Both the position numbers and the translations under genes were made by a program. 64,000 nucleotides of DNA from Fidelibacterota bacterium. Lineage in GTDB: Bacteria; Pseudomonadota; Alphaproteobacteria; Rhodospirillales; Rhodospirillaceae. Shown in pieces: positions 1-7,830 of the stretch. The stretch's first letter is position 1; each line of letters opens with the position of its first letter. The notes under the pieces were generated by a model. The model was not told the origin of the DNA, made no database searches, and worked only from the letters and a program-made list of their open reading frames with translations. The DNA lies in the NCBI GenBank assembly GCA_947476895.1, contig CANJRX010000006.1, positions 1 to 64,000 on the forward strand, in the 5' to 3' direction.

Positions 1-72
1 CAGGAACGACACCGCATCAAACGGAAAACCATCGAACATCGTCGCTTGCTTCACCGCAAGCTCGCCGCCTAA
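1..72 (+). CDS. C-terminal end of an unidentified protein (partial)
   Basis: An open frame runs from the first base to a TAA at 70-72 and encodes 23 very basic residues ending in RKLAA. There is no start codon inside the window, so this may be the tail of a gene that begins to the left. The piece is too short to assign to a family. The following 200 bases (73-281) show no gene or clear structure. Confidence 0.3.
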   Translation, partial: QERHRIKRKTIEHRRLLHRKLAA

Positions 73-281
73 GATCGATCAACCAGATGAGGCTAACACT
101 CCGCTAAATCACGCCCCAATCTGTCCCAAATGCTTTGACGACGCACAATGCTTTCGGGAACCCATTTTCCGTGGGTCACATCATGCAAGAAACGCCGCTG
201 CGCCCGCGCACAGCCGGCGTCAACGTTGCCTGGTCGAATTAAGATCTAGTCCTTCGGCGGGTCGGGGCTTTTGCCGTAGAC

Positions 282-479
282 TCACTCCACGCGCAGCCGA
301 TTGTCGATGCCTTGCACCAACACTTGCGCGTCGTGGCCTTGTTCGCCGACGCGGTGGGCGGTTTTAATGGCGTTATTGACGGCGTCCTGCTGGGTCTTGT
401 AGGTGCCGTAATTTTGCTTATCGTATTTGACGGTCCAGTTGTTTCCCGCGCGAACAACTGCGTATGTCGCAAGAGCCAT
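282..479 (-). CDS. Small DUF2188-like protein
   Basis: This 65-residue protein begins MALATYAVVR and resembles the DUF2188 family of short proteins of unknown function: a beta-rich start (GNNWTVKYD), a conserved-looking KTQQDAVNNAI helix and a final HDAQVLVQG strand. The ATG at 479 is chosen because AGGAGG lies 9 nt upstream; a longer frame to 536 has no comparable ribosome site. It lies 13 nt downstream of the MmgE/PrpD gene on the same strand and is probably co-transcribed with it. No enzymatic motif is visible. The family match is by eye and moderately certain. Confidence 0.7.
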   Translation of the reverse strand: MALATYAVVRAGNNWTVKYDKQNYGTYKTQQDAVNNAIKTAHRVGEQGHDAQVLVQGIDNRLRVE

Positions 480-492
480 AACCCAGCACCTC

Positions 493-1962
493 CTACACGG
501 CGCGTGCAGACGTAGGAATGTCGGCGGCGTTGGCAAGGCTTTCGACTTTCCAGCAGTTCGCGATCACGCGCTCGATCTGCTGTTTCGGAAAAATTCCGTC
601 AGCCACGTCGAGGAACTTCAGTTCCAAATCCTTATTGCTGGTGGGAACTTCAACGCTGCCGACAGCATGCTCGATGAACTTATGCAGTGTCCGGCCGTCT
701 TTGAACTTGATGGTCATGTCGACCTGATCGGTCTGGATCTTGGGATCGACGGTCGGCTGAACTTTCGAGCGCAGGGCGATGATCTTGGGATCGCGCGCGG
801 CGCGGTCGCTGAATTGTTTCAAGCCGCCCGCACCTTCGATCAAGGCTGCTGCCACAGCGTGATAAACGCTGAACTTGCTTTCCAGGCCGTCGCCCGGCGT
901 TTTCTTGCCCGTCAGTTCAAGAACGTGGGGATGAACCCGCAAGGCCACGGATTCAATCTGCGTGCTGTCGATCTTGTTGGCGCGCTGAAGCTGGATCGCC
1001 GCATCGAGTGAAGGATGCAGAACGATGCCGCAGGGGAAGGGCTTGTAGGTATTGAGCACAGCTTCATAGCGCTTGCCCAGATCGCCCACGATCTCGTTGA
1101 AGTCTTGCTTCGTGCTGACAACATGCGCCCAGCCGCGCTCGGCTTCGAGCATCTGGTTTGAGCTGGTGAAGTTGCCCGCCGCGAGAAGTGCCGCGAAGAT
1201 GCCGTTGCTCGCCGCCCGGCCTGGGTTGAACGCCTTATTCATGGAGCCGAAGGACTCACGCAAGCCAACCGGCTGCGATGCTGCGAGACCCAGGGCCCAA
1301 ACCATCTGCTGTTCATTCAGCTTCATGAGCTTGCCCACGGCCGCCGCCGTGCCAATCACGCCGGCAGTTCCGGTGATGTGCCAACCCACATCGTAATGAT
1401 CGGGGTACACCGCATTGCCCATGCGGCAAGACACTTCGATTCCTAGGATCACCGCGTTCAGAAAATCCTGGCCGCTGACGGGTTTATATTCGCTGTACGC
1501 CAGTAGCGCCGGCACAACCATGGCCGACGGATGCACGATGGTCTTCAGGTGCGTATCATCATAGTCCAGCACATGGCCGGCCACGCCGTTGATGAAGGCG
1601 GCATTCATAATATCCATGCGTTCTTTGCGGCCCAAAAGGCTGGCTTGCCCTTGGCTTGAGAACGGCGCCAGCGCGGTGGCAGCGATGTTGACGGCATCAA
1701 GCTGGCTTCCGCCAACGGCAACGCCCATCCAATTCACAAGCGAGCGCACGCCTTGTTTGCGAACATCGTCCGGCAGTTGGTTATAAGTGGCGTTTACGAT
1801 GTAGCGGGCGAGGGTTTTGGTAACGTCTTTGACGGGAGGATGATCAGCGCCGGCCTTCGGCGCGGCCTCAGCGGCTTGCGCGGAACCCATGGCGAGGCTT
1901 GCGGGCGTTGCGGCTGCGGCCAAAGCTGTGGATAGCAACGCGCGGCGATTCATGATGGGCAT
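493..1962 (-). CDS. MmgE/PrpD family protein with Tat-type signal
   Basis: This 489-residue protein belongs to the MmgE/PrpD family, which includes 2-methylcitrate dehydratase and cis-aconitate/itaconate decarboxylases. Family features include the N-terminal all-helical domain with VLDYDDTH near residue 135 and HPSAMVVPALLA just after it, and the C-terminal lid domain. The N-terminus, with NRRALLS followed by an Ala-rich hydrophobic stretch and AQAAEAAP, looks like a twin-arginine signal, which is unusual for a family best known from the cytoplasm. It follows an MHS transporter gene by 33 nt and precedes the DUF2188 gene, suggesting uptake and turnover of an organic acid. The substrate cannot be told from sequence. 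Confidence 0.88.
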   Translation of the reverse strand: MPIMNRRALLSTALAAAATPASLAMGSAQAAEAAPKAGADHPPVKDVTKTLARYIVNATYNQLPDDVRKQGVRSLVNWMGVAVGGSQLDAVNIAATALAPFSSQGQASLLGRKERMDIMNAAFINGVAGHVLDYDDTHLKTIVHPSAMVVPALLAYSEYKPVSGQDFLNAVILGIEVSCRMGNAVYPDHYDVGWHITGTAGVIGTAAAVGKLMKLNEQQMVWALGLAASQPVGLRESFGSMNKAFNPGRAASNGIFAALLAAGNFTSSNQMLEAERGWAHVVSTKQDFNEIVGDLGKRYEAVLNTYKPFPCGIVLHPSLDAAIQLQRANKIDSTQIESVALRVHPHVLELTGKKTPGDGLESKFSVYHAVAAALIEGAGGLKQFSDRAARDPKIIALRSKVQPTVDPKIQTDQVDMTIKFKDGRTLHKFIEHAVGSVEVPTSNKDLELKFLDVADGIFPKQQIERVIANCWKVESLANAADIPTSARAV

Positions 1963-1995
1963 GGTTCCTCCTCGAACCTTATGAGAGAGACGAAA

Positions 1996-3276
1996 TTATA
2001 GAGCCAATCGTGGCCGTCTCAAAGCGAGCAGCGCAACAAAGCTGACCAAAGCCGCGGTGCTCAGGTAATAGCCGACACTGGCAAGGCCGCCGCGTTCGGC
2101 CAGGGCCTGGGCTGCGATGGGCGTAACTGCGCCGCCCAAGATTCCGCCGGCATTAAAAGCAATGGATGCACCTGTGTAACGGACGCGCGCCGGGAACAGG
2201 GCCGGTAACCACGCCCCCAGCGGTCCATAGGCCAAGCCCATCAGTAACAAAGCGCCCGACAGAAATAGCCATGTCGTTACGAGCGAGGCGCTCATCATCG
2301 GTGCAAGCAGAAATCCGATCAACACTGTGCCGACACAGCCCGCCATCAAAACCTTGCGTGCATCAAAACGATCGGACCACATGCCGGAGAGAATGATTCC
2401 CACCGCTAGAAAAACAATCGCGCCCAATTGAACGGCGAGAAAAGTTTCGCGCGGGTAACCCAATGTCGTCGTGCCGTAGCCCAACGCAAACGCAGTCGTG
2501 AGATAGAAGATGGCGAAACACGCGACCACACCGAAAATGCCGCCGACGACTTCGCGCGGATAATCCCGCAACACGTCAGCCAAAGGCACACGCGCCGGCG
2601 GCGCTTCGGCAAGAGCTGCCGCGAAGGCTGGCGTTTCTGTCAGTTTGAGGCGGACCCACAATCCAACAATGACAAGCAGCGCGCTGAACAGAAACGGCAA
2701 CCGCCATCCCCAGGCAACGAATTGCTCTTGTGTGAGAACAAGACCCAGCACCAGAAACAGGCCGTTCGCCATAATGAATCCGACCGGCGCGCCCAGCTGC
2801 GGCATCATGCCGAAACGGCCGCGATATCCTGGAGGCGCATTCTCGACAGCAAGCAGAGCAGCCCCGCCCCATTCACCGCCGAGGCCAAAGCCTTGTCCGA
2901 AGCGCAAGACGCAAAGGGCCAGCGGCGCCAGCCATCCTGCTGTTTGGTACGTGGGCAGAAATGCGATGGCCACCGTCGAAATGCCCATGACGAGCAACGA
3001 CGCGACGAGCGTCGACTTGCGGCCGATGCGGTCACCGAAGTGCCCGAAAACAATTGAACCGAGCGGCCGCGCGACGAACGCCAGGCCGAAGCTCGCGTAG
3101 GCCGCCAGCAATTGCGCCGATGCCGACGTCGCCGGAAAGAACAGCGGGCCGAAGACCAGCGAGGCCGCCGTGGCGTAGATGTAGAAGTCATAGAACTCGA
3201 TGGCGGTGCCGGCGAGGCTCGCCAGCAACACGCGCCGGTTCGCGACAAATACGTTAGTGGCCTCGTTCACGCCCAA
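1996..3276 (-). CDS. MFS transporter, metabolite:H+ symporter (MHS) type
   Basis: This 426-residue polytopic protein has about 12 predicted membrane segments. The loop between segments 2 and 3 carries the MFS motif GHFGDRIGRKS. A stretch reading RFGQGFGLGGEWGGAALLA is typical of the metabolite:proton symporter subfamily, which imports citrate, ketoglutarate, shikimate, proline betaine and similar solutes. It is the first gene of a probable three-gene operon with the MmgE/PrpD and DUF2188 genes. An organic-acid substrate is inferred from that neighbour. Length is normal for the family. Confidence 0.88.
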   Translation of the reverse strand: MGVNEATNVFVANRRVLLASLAGTAIEFYDFYIYATAASLVFGPLFFPATSASAQLLAAYASFGLAFVARPLGSIVFGHFGDRIGRKSTLVASLLVMGISTVAIAFLPTYQTAGWLAPLALCVLRFGQGFGLGGEWGGAALLAVENAPPGYRGRFGMMPQLGAPVGFIMANGLFLVLGLVLTQEQFVAWGWRLPFLFSALLVIVGLWVRLKLTETPAFAAALAEAPPARVPLADVLRDYPREVVGGIFGVVACFAIFYLTTAFALGYGTTTLGYPRETFLAVQLGAIVFLAVGIILSGMWSDRFDARKVLMAGCVGTVLIGFLLAPMMSASLVTTWLFLSGALLLMGLAYGPLGAWLPALFPARVRYTGASIAFNAGGILGGAVTPIAAQALAERGGLASVGYYLSTAALVSFVALLALRRPRLAL

Positions 3277-3402
3277 CGCCCCCCGAAATTTCCCGCTCCG
3301 TCATCCCATGCCGCCGCAAAAGACTCAACCACACTGGCATTTTTCGAATATTTCGCCGTTAAATCAATAAGTTAGACACGCATTGCAGGTGAAGAAACAA
3401 AA

Positions 3403-3843
3403 ATGCAGTCAGGGCGTTTTTCTTATATGTCGGCCAAACCAAAGCAAAAGTCGCGCAGCCTTCCCTCCACCGTCATGATTCTGGAGCCGGATGTGTTGGT
3501 GCGGGCCTCCCTCGCCGAATATTTGCGCGGCTGCGGGTTCAAAGTGATTGAAGGCCAGTCATCCGAAGAGGTCTTCCGGGTGCTGGATTCCGATATCAAA
3601 GTCGACATTGTCTTTGCAGAAGCGCGGCTGGCCGGCGACCTAACAGGTCTGGAGCTTGCTAAGCGCGTTCGCGCACAATATTCCGGAATCGATGTGATTT
3701 TGACGTCCGGCATCGCTAATGCCGCTGACCGGGCGGGAGATTTGTGCGAGGAAGGACCGCTAGAAAAGCCGTTTCATCCGCAAGAATTGTTAAAGCGCAT
3801 ACACATTCTGAAAGAACGCCGTCGTACGTCTCTGCCGTCCTGA
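3403..3843 (+). CDS. Single-domain response regulator with Glu at the phosphoacceptor site
   Basis: This 146-residue protein is a stand-alone receiver domain (about residues 22-138) with no output domain. The acidic pocket reads LEPD (E28, D30), the switch residue is T101 in LTSG, and the conserved lysine is K122 in EKPF. The residue aligned with the phosphorylated Asp is Glu73 (FAEARLAG), whereas the next gene has FSDVNMPG there. Glu may mimic phosphorylation or leave the protein unregulated by a kinase. AGGTG about 11 nt upstream supports the ATG at 3403; the ATG at 3427 is an alternative. It lies upstream of a second receiver gene, after a gap of about 105 nt. Confidence 0.85.
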   Translation: MQSGRFSYMSAKPKQKSRSLPSTVMILEPDVLVRASLAEYLRGCGFKVIEGQSSEEVFRVLDSDIKVDIVFAEARLAGDLTGLELAKRVRAQYSGIDVILTSGIANAADRAGDLCEEGPLEKPFHPQELLKRIHILKERRRTSLPS

Positions 3844-3948
3844 GTTGAGAATGGGGGCGTAACAATTTTGTGATCGCCGGGAACCTTTTGCGGCAAAAAT
3901 ACTTACCTCTAGTGGTTGTTCCTAAGAATTCGTGGAAGGGGATCCCCG

Positions 3949-4404
3949 ATGTTTCCAGCCTTAAGACTGGTATCCGACAATCATTCATCCGGCCACGGAC
4001 CCGGCGAGAGCGGGCGTCACGTAAAGCCCACCAACGGACATAAACGCAAAGCCACGCTTCTGGTGGTCGAGGATGAAATTCTGATCCGGCTCGCGACCTG
4101 CGATTATTTGCGCGAACAGGGCTTCCGTGTGCTCGAGGCCTCAAATGCCAGCGAAGCCCTGTCGGTTTTTGCAGCCGGCGAACCCATCGAACTGGTGTTT
4201 TCCGATGTAAATATGCCGGGGCGCATGAGCGGCACCGGGCTTGCACAATGGATTCATCAGCAGTTCCCCGATGTAAAGGTGTTGCTGGCGGCCGGCGAAT
4301 CGTCGGGGCCCGAACACGCCTCCGGTGAATTCGGCATGGTTTTGATCAAGCCCTATGCCCACGAAACCCTGCTGGCCCACATCAAAAACCTGTTGATGGC
4401 CTAA
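3949..4404 (+). CDS. Single-domain response regulator (CheY-like)
   Basis: This 151-residue protein has a 33-residue polar N-terminal tail and then one receiver domain. It keeps the acidic pair E41/D42 (VVEDE), the phosphoacceptor D86 (FSDVNMPG) and K134 (IKPY). The conserved Thr/Ser switch position is A114 (LLAAGE), a deviation from the usual T/S. No DNA-binding domain is present. The ATG at 3949 follows GGAAGGGGATC; a TTG at 3916 would lengthen it by 11 residues. It resembles the preceding receiver protein and probably arose with it by duplication. Its partner kinase is not in the neighbourhood. Confidence 0.87.
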   Translation: MFPALRLVSDNHSSGHGPGESGRHVKPTNGHKRKATLLVVEDEILIRLATCDYLREQGFRVLEASNASEALSVFAAGEPIELVFSDVNMPGRMSGTGLAQWIHQQFPDVKVLLAAGESSGPEHASGEFGMVLIKPYAHETLLAHIKNLLMA

Positions 4405-4552
4405 GCGGTCGATAGCTCCGAACGGCTATAACGGCTTGTAACGACGGCGTGATCTGCGGGTGTCCGGTCGTTTCCCCGGCCCGTAAGCCTTTCCTGACTT
4501 GTGCTTCTAGAGTACCCTCAGCCTTCCATCATCACAGGGCGCGAGGCAGGGC

Positions 4553-5008
4553 ATGTTCAAGGTCAATGGCACCGAACAATCGCTTGAAGGCATAGATCCT
4601 TCGACTCCACTCCTGTGGGTCTTGCGCGATACGCTGGGCTTGGTCGGCACCAAATACGGCTGCGGCATTGCCCAGTGCGGGGCCTGTACCGTGCACCTCA
4701 ATGGTCAGCCCATTCGGGCTTGCGTGACGCCGATCAGCGCCATCGAAGGCCAAGCCATTACGACCATCGAAGGGTTGGCGACGGACAAGCTCAATGCCGT
4801 GCAGCAAGCCTGGATCGATTATGACGTCGCGCAATGCGGTTACTGCCAGGCCGGTCAGATCATGACGGCGGTGGCCTTGCTGAAAGACAAACCCGCGCCC
4901 ACCGATGCCGATATCGACCAAGCTATGTCGGGCAACATCTGCCGTTGCGGAACCTATGTCCGCATCCGCCAAGCCATCCACGCGGCCGCCAAGGGAGGCG
5001 TGGCATGA
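4553..5008 (+). CDS. (2Fe-2S)-binding subunit of an isoquinoline 1-oxidoreductase-type enzyme
   Basis: This 151-residue protein is the small electron-transfer subunit of a two-subunit molybdenum hydroxylase. The N-terminal plant-type ferredoxin domain has CGIAQCGAC plus the distal Cys, and the C-terminal four-helix domain has CGYCQAGQ and NICRCGTY for the second 2Fe-2S cluster. Length is normal for IorA-like subunits. Its stop overlaps the start of the catalytic subunit (ATGA at 5005-5008), so the two are translationally coupled. The natural substrate is unknown; aldehydes or N-heterocycles are typical of the family. Confidence 0.92.
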   Translation: MFKVNGTEQSLEGIDPSTPLLWVLRDTLGLVGTKYGCGIAQCGACTVHLNGQPIRACVTPISAIEGQAITTIEGLATDKLNAVQQAWIDYDVAQCGYCQAGQIMTAVALLKDKPAPTDADIDQAMSGNICRCGTYVRIRQAIHAAAKGGVA

Positions 5009-7257
5009 GCTTTTCAGCAGATAGCTATATCTCCGAAATCATCGCCGAGTTTGAGCAGGCGCCGCGCAATGTCCCGCGGGCCTTCAGTCGCCGCTCGATC
5101 TTGAAGTTTACCGGCGCGGCTGGTGCTGGACTCGTGCTCGCGTTCTCGCTTACGCCCTCCAGCGCTGAAGCTGCGGCGGCTATGGCAGCCAAAGACTTCG
5201 CGCCCAACGTTTTCCTGCGCGTCGCACCCGATGGCGGCATCGTCATCATCTCTAAGGGTCCGGAAATCGGACAAGGCATCAAGACCGCGTTCCCGCTGAT
5301 CATCGCCGAAGAAATGGACGCGGCCTGGGCTGATGTGCGTGTCGAACAAGCCATGATCAACCCCGCAATTTATGGACGCCAAAGCGCCGGCGGCTCCACG
5401 TCGATCCCCAATAGCTGGGACCAGCTGCGCCGTGCGGGCGCAACCGCGCGCGCCATGCTGATCGCGGCAGCTGCCAAGCAGTGGAATGTTCCGGCGTCGG
5501 AATGTACCGCGTCTGCCAGCAAAGTGATTCACGCCGCCAGCAATCGCGAAGCGACCTATGGATCGTTGGCCATCAAAGCGGCGGCGCTGCCGGTGCCCGA
5601 TGCCACCAAACTCACGCTCAAAACACGCAGCGAGTATAAGCTGCTCGGCAACCGCTTCACCGGCGTTGATAACCTCGCCGTTGTCACCGGCAAGCCGTTG
5701 TTCGGCATCGACCAGACCGTGCCCGGCATGCTCTACGCGGTTTATGAAAAGTGTCCGGCCGTGGGCGGCAAGGTGGCCAGCGCCAATCTCGATTACATCA
5801 AGACGCTGCCGGGTGTGAAGGATGCCTTCGTTCTTGAAGGCAACGGCATTACCTCGGAAGTCATGCCTGGCGTTGCCATCGTCGCGGACTCAACGTGGTC
5901 GGCCTTCAAAGCCAAACGCGCGTTGCAAGTTGTTTGGGACGAAAGCGGCGCGTCCAAAGACAGTTGGACAAAAATTATTGCCGACGCCAAGCGCATCGCC
6001 AAACAGGCTGGTGCGGACAGCATCCAGAAAATCGGGAACGTCGATGAAGCCTTGAAGGGTGCGGCGAAAACCGTCGAAGCTTTCTACAGCTATCCCTTTG
6101 TCCCGCACGCCACGTTGGAGCCGCAAGGTTGCACGGCCTGGTTCAAAGGCGACGAGATCGAGATGTGGGTGACAAGCCAGACGCCCGAGCGTGCACGCAC
6201 GAACGTCGCGAAGATGCTCAATCTCGCTGAAGAAAAAGTTGTTATGCACCAACTGCGGGCCGGCGGCGGATTTGGTCGTCGCTTGGTCAACGATCCGGTC
6301 AGCGAAGCTGCTGCCATTGCCCAGCGCGTCAATGCGCCGGTAAAACTGCAATGGACCCGCGAAGACGACATGCGCCACGACTTCTATCGTCCGGGCGGTT
6401 TCCATCAGTTCACGGGCGGTCTCGATGCCAACGGCAAGTTGATCGCCTGGCGTGGCCACTTCATTACCTTCACGTCCGACGGCAAGACGCCGGTCTCCGG
6501 CGGCAATATCGCTGCCACGGAATTCCCAGCGCCGCTTTTGGCCAATGCCGAGATCACGCAGACCATGCTCCCGCTCATGACGCCGTGCGGCGCATGGCGT
6601 GCGCCACGGTCTAACGCCATCGCCTTTGCCGTGCAGTCGTTCATTCACGAACTCGCGGTCGCTGCAGGTCGCGACCACGTCGAATTCTTGCTGGAGATCA
6701 TGGGCGAGCCGCGCTGGATGGCGCCGCAGAACCCCGGTGCACTTAACACCGGCCGTGCGGCTGCCGTCGTCAAACTTGCCGCCGAGAAATCCGGCTGGGG
6801 ACAGCCGTTGCCGAAGGGCCGTGGCCGTGGTCTCGCGTTCCATTTCAGCCACGCCGGGCACTTTGCCGAAGTTGCTGAAGTCAGCGTCGATGCGCAGAAG
6901 CGCATCACCGTGCACAAGGTGACCGTGGCGGGCGACGTCGGCCCGATCATCAATCTGAGCGGTGCCGAAAATCAGTGTCAGGGTGCCGTGACCGACGGTC
7001 TCAGCACGATGCTAAACTTGCAGGTCGGCATCGAGAACGGCCGCATCCTGGAAGGAAACTTCACCGAATATCCGATCCTGCGCATGAAGAACGCGCCCAT
7101 TGTGGAAGCGCACTTTATTCAGTCGGATTTCCCGCCCACAGGGTTAGGCGAGCCGGCCTTGCCGCCGGTCGCACCGGCGATCGCCAACGCCGTGTTTGCC
7201 GCAAGCGGCTTACGTCTGCGCAACATGCCGCTCCGCAATGAAGGCGTGACGATTTAA
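5005..7257 (+). CDS. Molybdopterin catalytic subunit, isoquinoline 1-oxidoreductase beta type
   Basis: This 750-residue protein belongs to the xanthine dehydrogenase/aldehyde oxidase superfamily in its IorB-like form. The N-terminus has a twin-arginine signal (FSRRSILKF followed by a hydrophobic stretch and a SAEAAA-type cleavage region), so the complex is probably periplasmic or membrane attached. GGGFGRR in the middle binds the molybdopterin cofactor, and GLGEPALPP near the C-terminus holds the catalytic Glu. Start 5005 is set by the ATGA overlap; the frame upstream of it is non-coding. A similar pair occurs at 35.2-37.9 kb on the other strand. It forms an operon with the preceding 2Fe-2S subunit and the following gene. 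Confidence 0.92.
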   Translation: MSFSADSYISEIIAEFEQAPRNVPRAFSRRSILKFTGAAGAGLVLAFSLTPSSAEAAAAMAAKDFAPNVFLRVAPDGGIVIISKGPEIGQGIKTAFPLIIAEEMDAAWADVRVEQAMINPAIYGRQSAGGSTSIPNSWDQLRRAGATARAMLIAAAAKQWNVPASECTASASKVIHAASNREATYGSLAIKAAALPVPDATKLTLKTRSEYKLLGNRFTGVDNLAVVTGKPLFGIDQTVPGMLYAVYEKCPAVGGKVASANLDYIKTLPGVKDAFVLEGNGITSEVMPGVAIVADSTWSAFKAKRALQVVWDESGASKDSWTKIIADAKRIAKQAGADSIQKIGNVDEALKGAAKTVEAFYSYPFVPHATLEPQGCTAWFKGDEIEMWVTSQTPERARTNVAKMLNLAEEKVVMHQLRAGGGFGRRLVNDPVSEAAAIAQRVNAPVKLQWTREDDMRHDFYRPGGFHQFTGGLDANGKLIAWRGHFITFTSDGKTPVSGGNIAATEFPAPLLANAEITQTMLPLMTPCGAWRAPRSNAIAFAVQSFIHELAVAAGRDHVEFLLEIMGEPRWMAPQNPGALNTGRAAAVVKLAAEKSGWGQPLPKGRGRGLAFHFSHAGHFAEVAEVSVDAQKRITVHKVTVAGDVGPIINLSGAENQCQGAVTDGLSTMLNLQVGIENGRILEGNFTEYPILRMKNAPIVEAHFIQSDFPPTGLGEPALPPVAPAIANAVFAASGLRLRNMPLRNEGVTI

Positions 7258-7260
7258 GCA

Positions 7261-7830
7261 ATGAGTACCCCGCCGCGTTTTGAAGTGCTCACGGCTGAAA
7301 CGCTGAAGCCTGAGCAGCAAGGCCTTGCCGACCAGGTGATGAAGGTGTCCAGCATTGGTCTGGGCGGGCCTTACAACCCCATGCTGCGCAGCCCGGTTAT
7401 GGGCCAAGCCATGTTCGACCTTATGGCGTACTTACGTTGGAAAACGTCGGTGCCGCTGCGGCTGAATGAGTTCGCCATTCTGATCATCGCGCGCCAATGG
7501 CGTTCGCAAGTTGAATGGTTTGCCCATGCACCCATCGCCTTGCGCAGCGGTCTTGCGCAGAACGTCATTGATGAACTGAAGGCCAACCAGCGTCCGTCAG
7601 GGATGCAGGCCGACGAAGATACGGTGTTTGATTTTGTCACGGAGTTGACGAAACAAAACCGCGTCTCGGACAAAACCTTCGCTCGCGCCAAAGACATTCT
7701 CGGCGAACAGGGCGTGGTGGACTTGACGGTGGTTACAGGAACCTATGTGACCGTCGCGATGCTGCTGGCCATGGCTGAACAATCCGTCCCGCCCGGCAAA
7801 GAAGAGCCCTTCAAGCCCGGCGAAGCCTAG
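7261..7830 (+). CDS. Carboxymuconolactone decarboxylase family protein
   Basis: This 189-residue protein has the all-helical AhpD/CMD fold. The region RLNEFAILIIARQWRSQVEWFAH is recognisable. It lacks the CxxC of peroxidase-type AhpD proteins, so it belongs to the decarboxylase-like branch without redox cysteines. It starts 3 nt after the molybdopterin subunit and is very likely co-transcribed with it. This suggests a joint role in breaking down an aromatic or heterocyclic compound, but the substrate is unknown. Its stop overlaps the convergent stop of the next gene. Confidence 0.87.
   Translation: MSTPPRFEVLTAETLKPEQQGLADQVMKVSSIGLGGPYNPMLRSPVMGQAMFDLMAYLRWKTSVPLRLNEFAILIIARQWRSQVEWFAHAPIALRSGLAQNVIDELKANQRPSGMQADEDTVFDFVTELTKQNRVSDKTFARAKDILGEQGVVDLTVVTGTYVTVAMLLAMAEQSVPPGKEEPFKPGEA

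Noticed and set aside
4834-5004. Longer N-terminus of the first molybdopterin subunit
   Set aside because: The frame upstream of 5005 is the shadow of the 2Fe-2S subunit; the Tat signal begins at 5005 after an ATGA overlap.
5890-6915. Open frame of 341 residues on the minus strand
   Set aside because: Antisense to the molybdopterin subunit, no family features.
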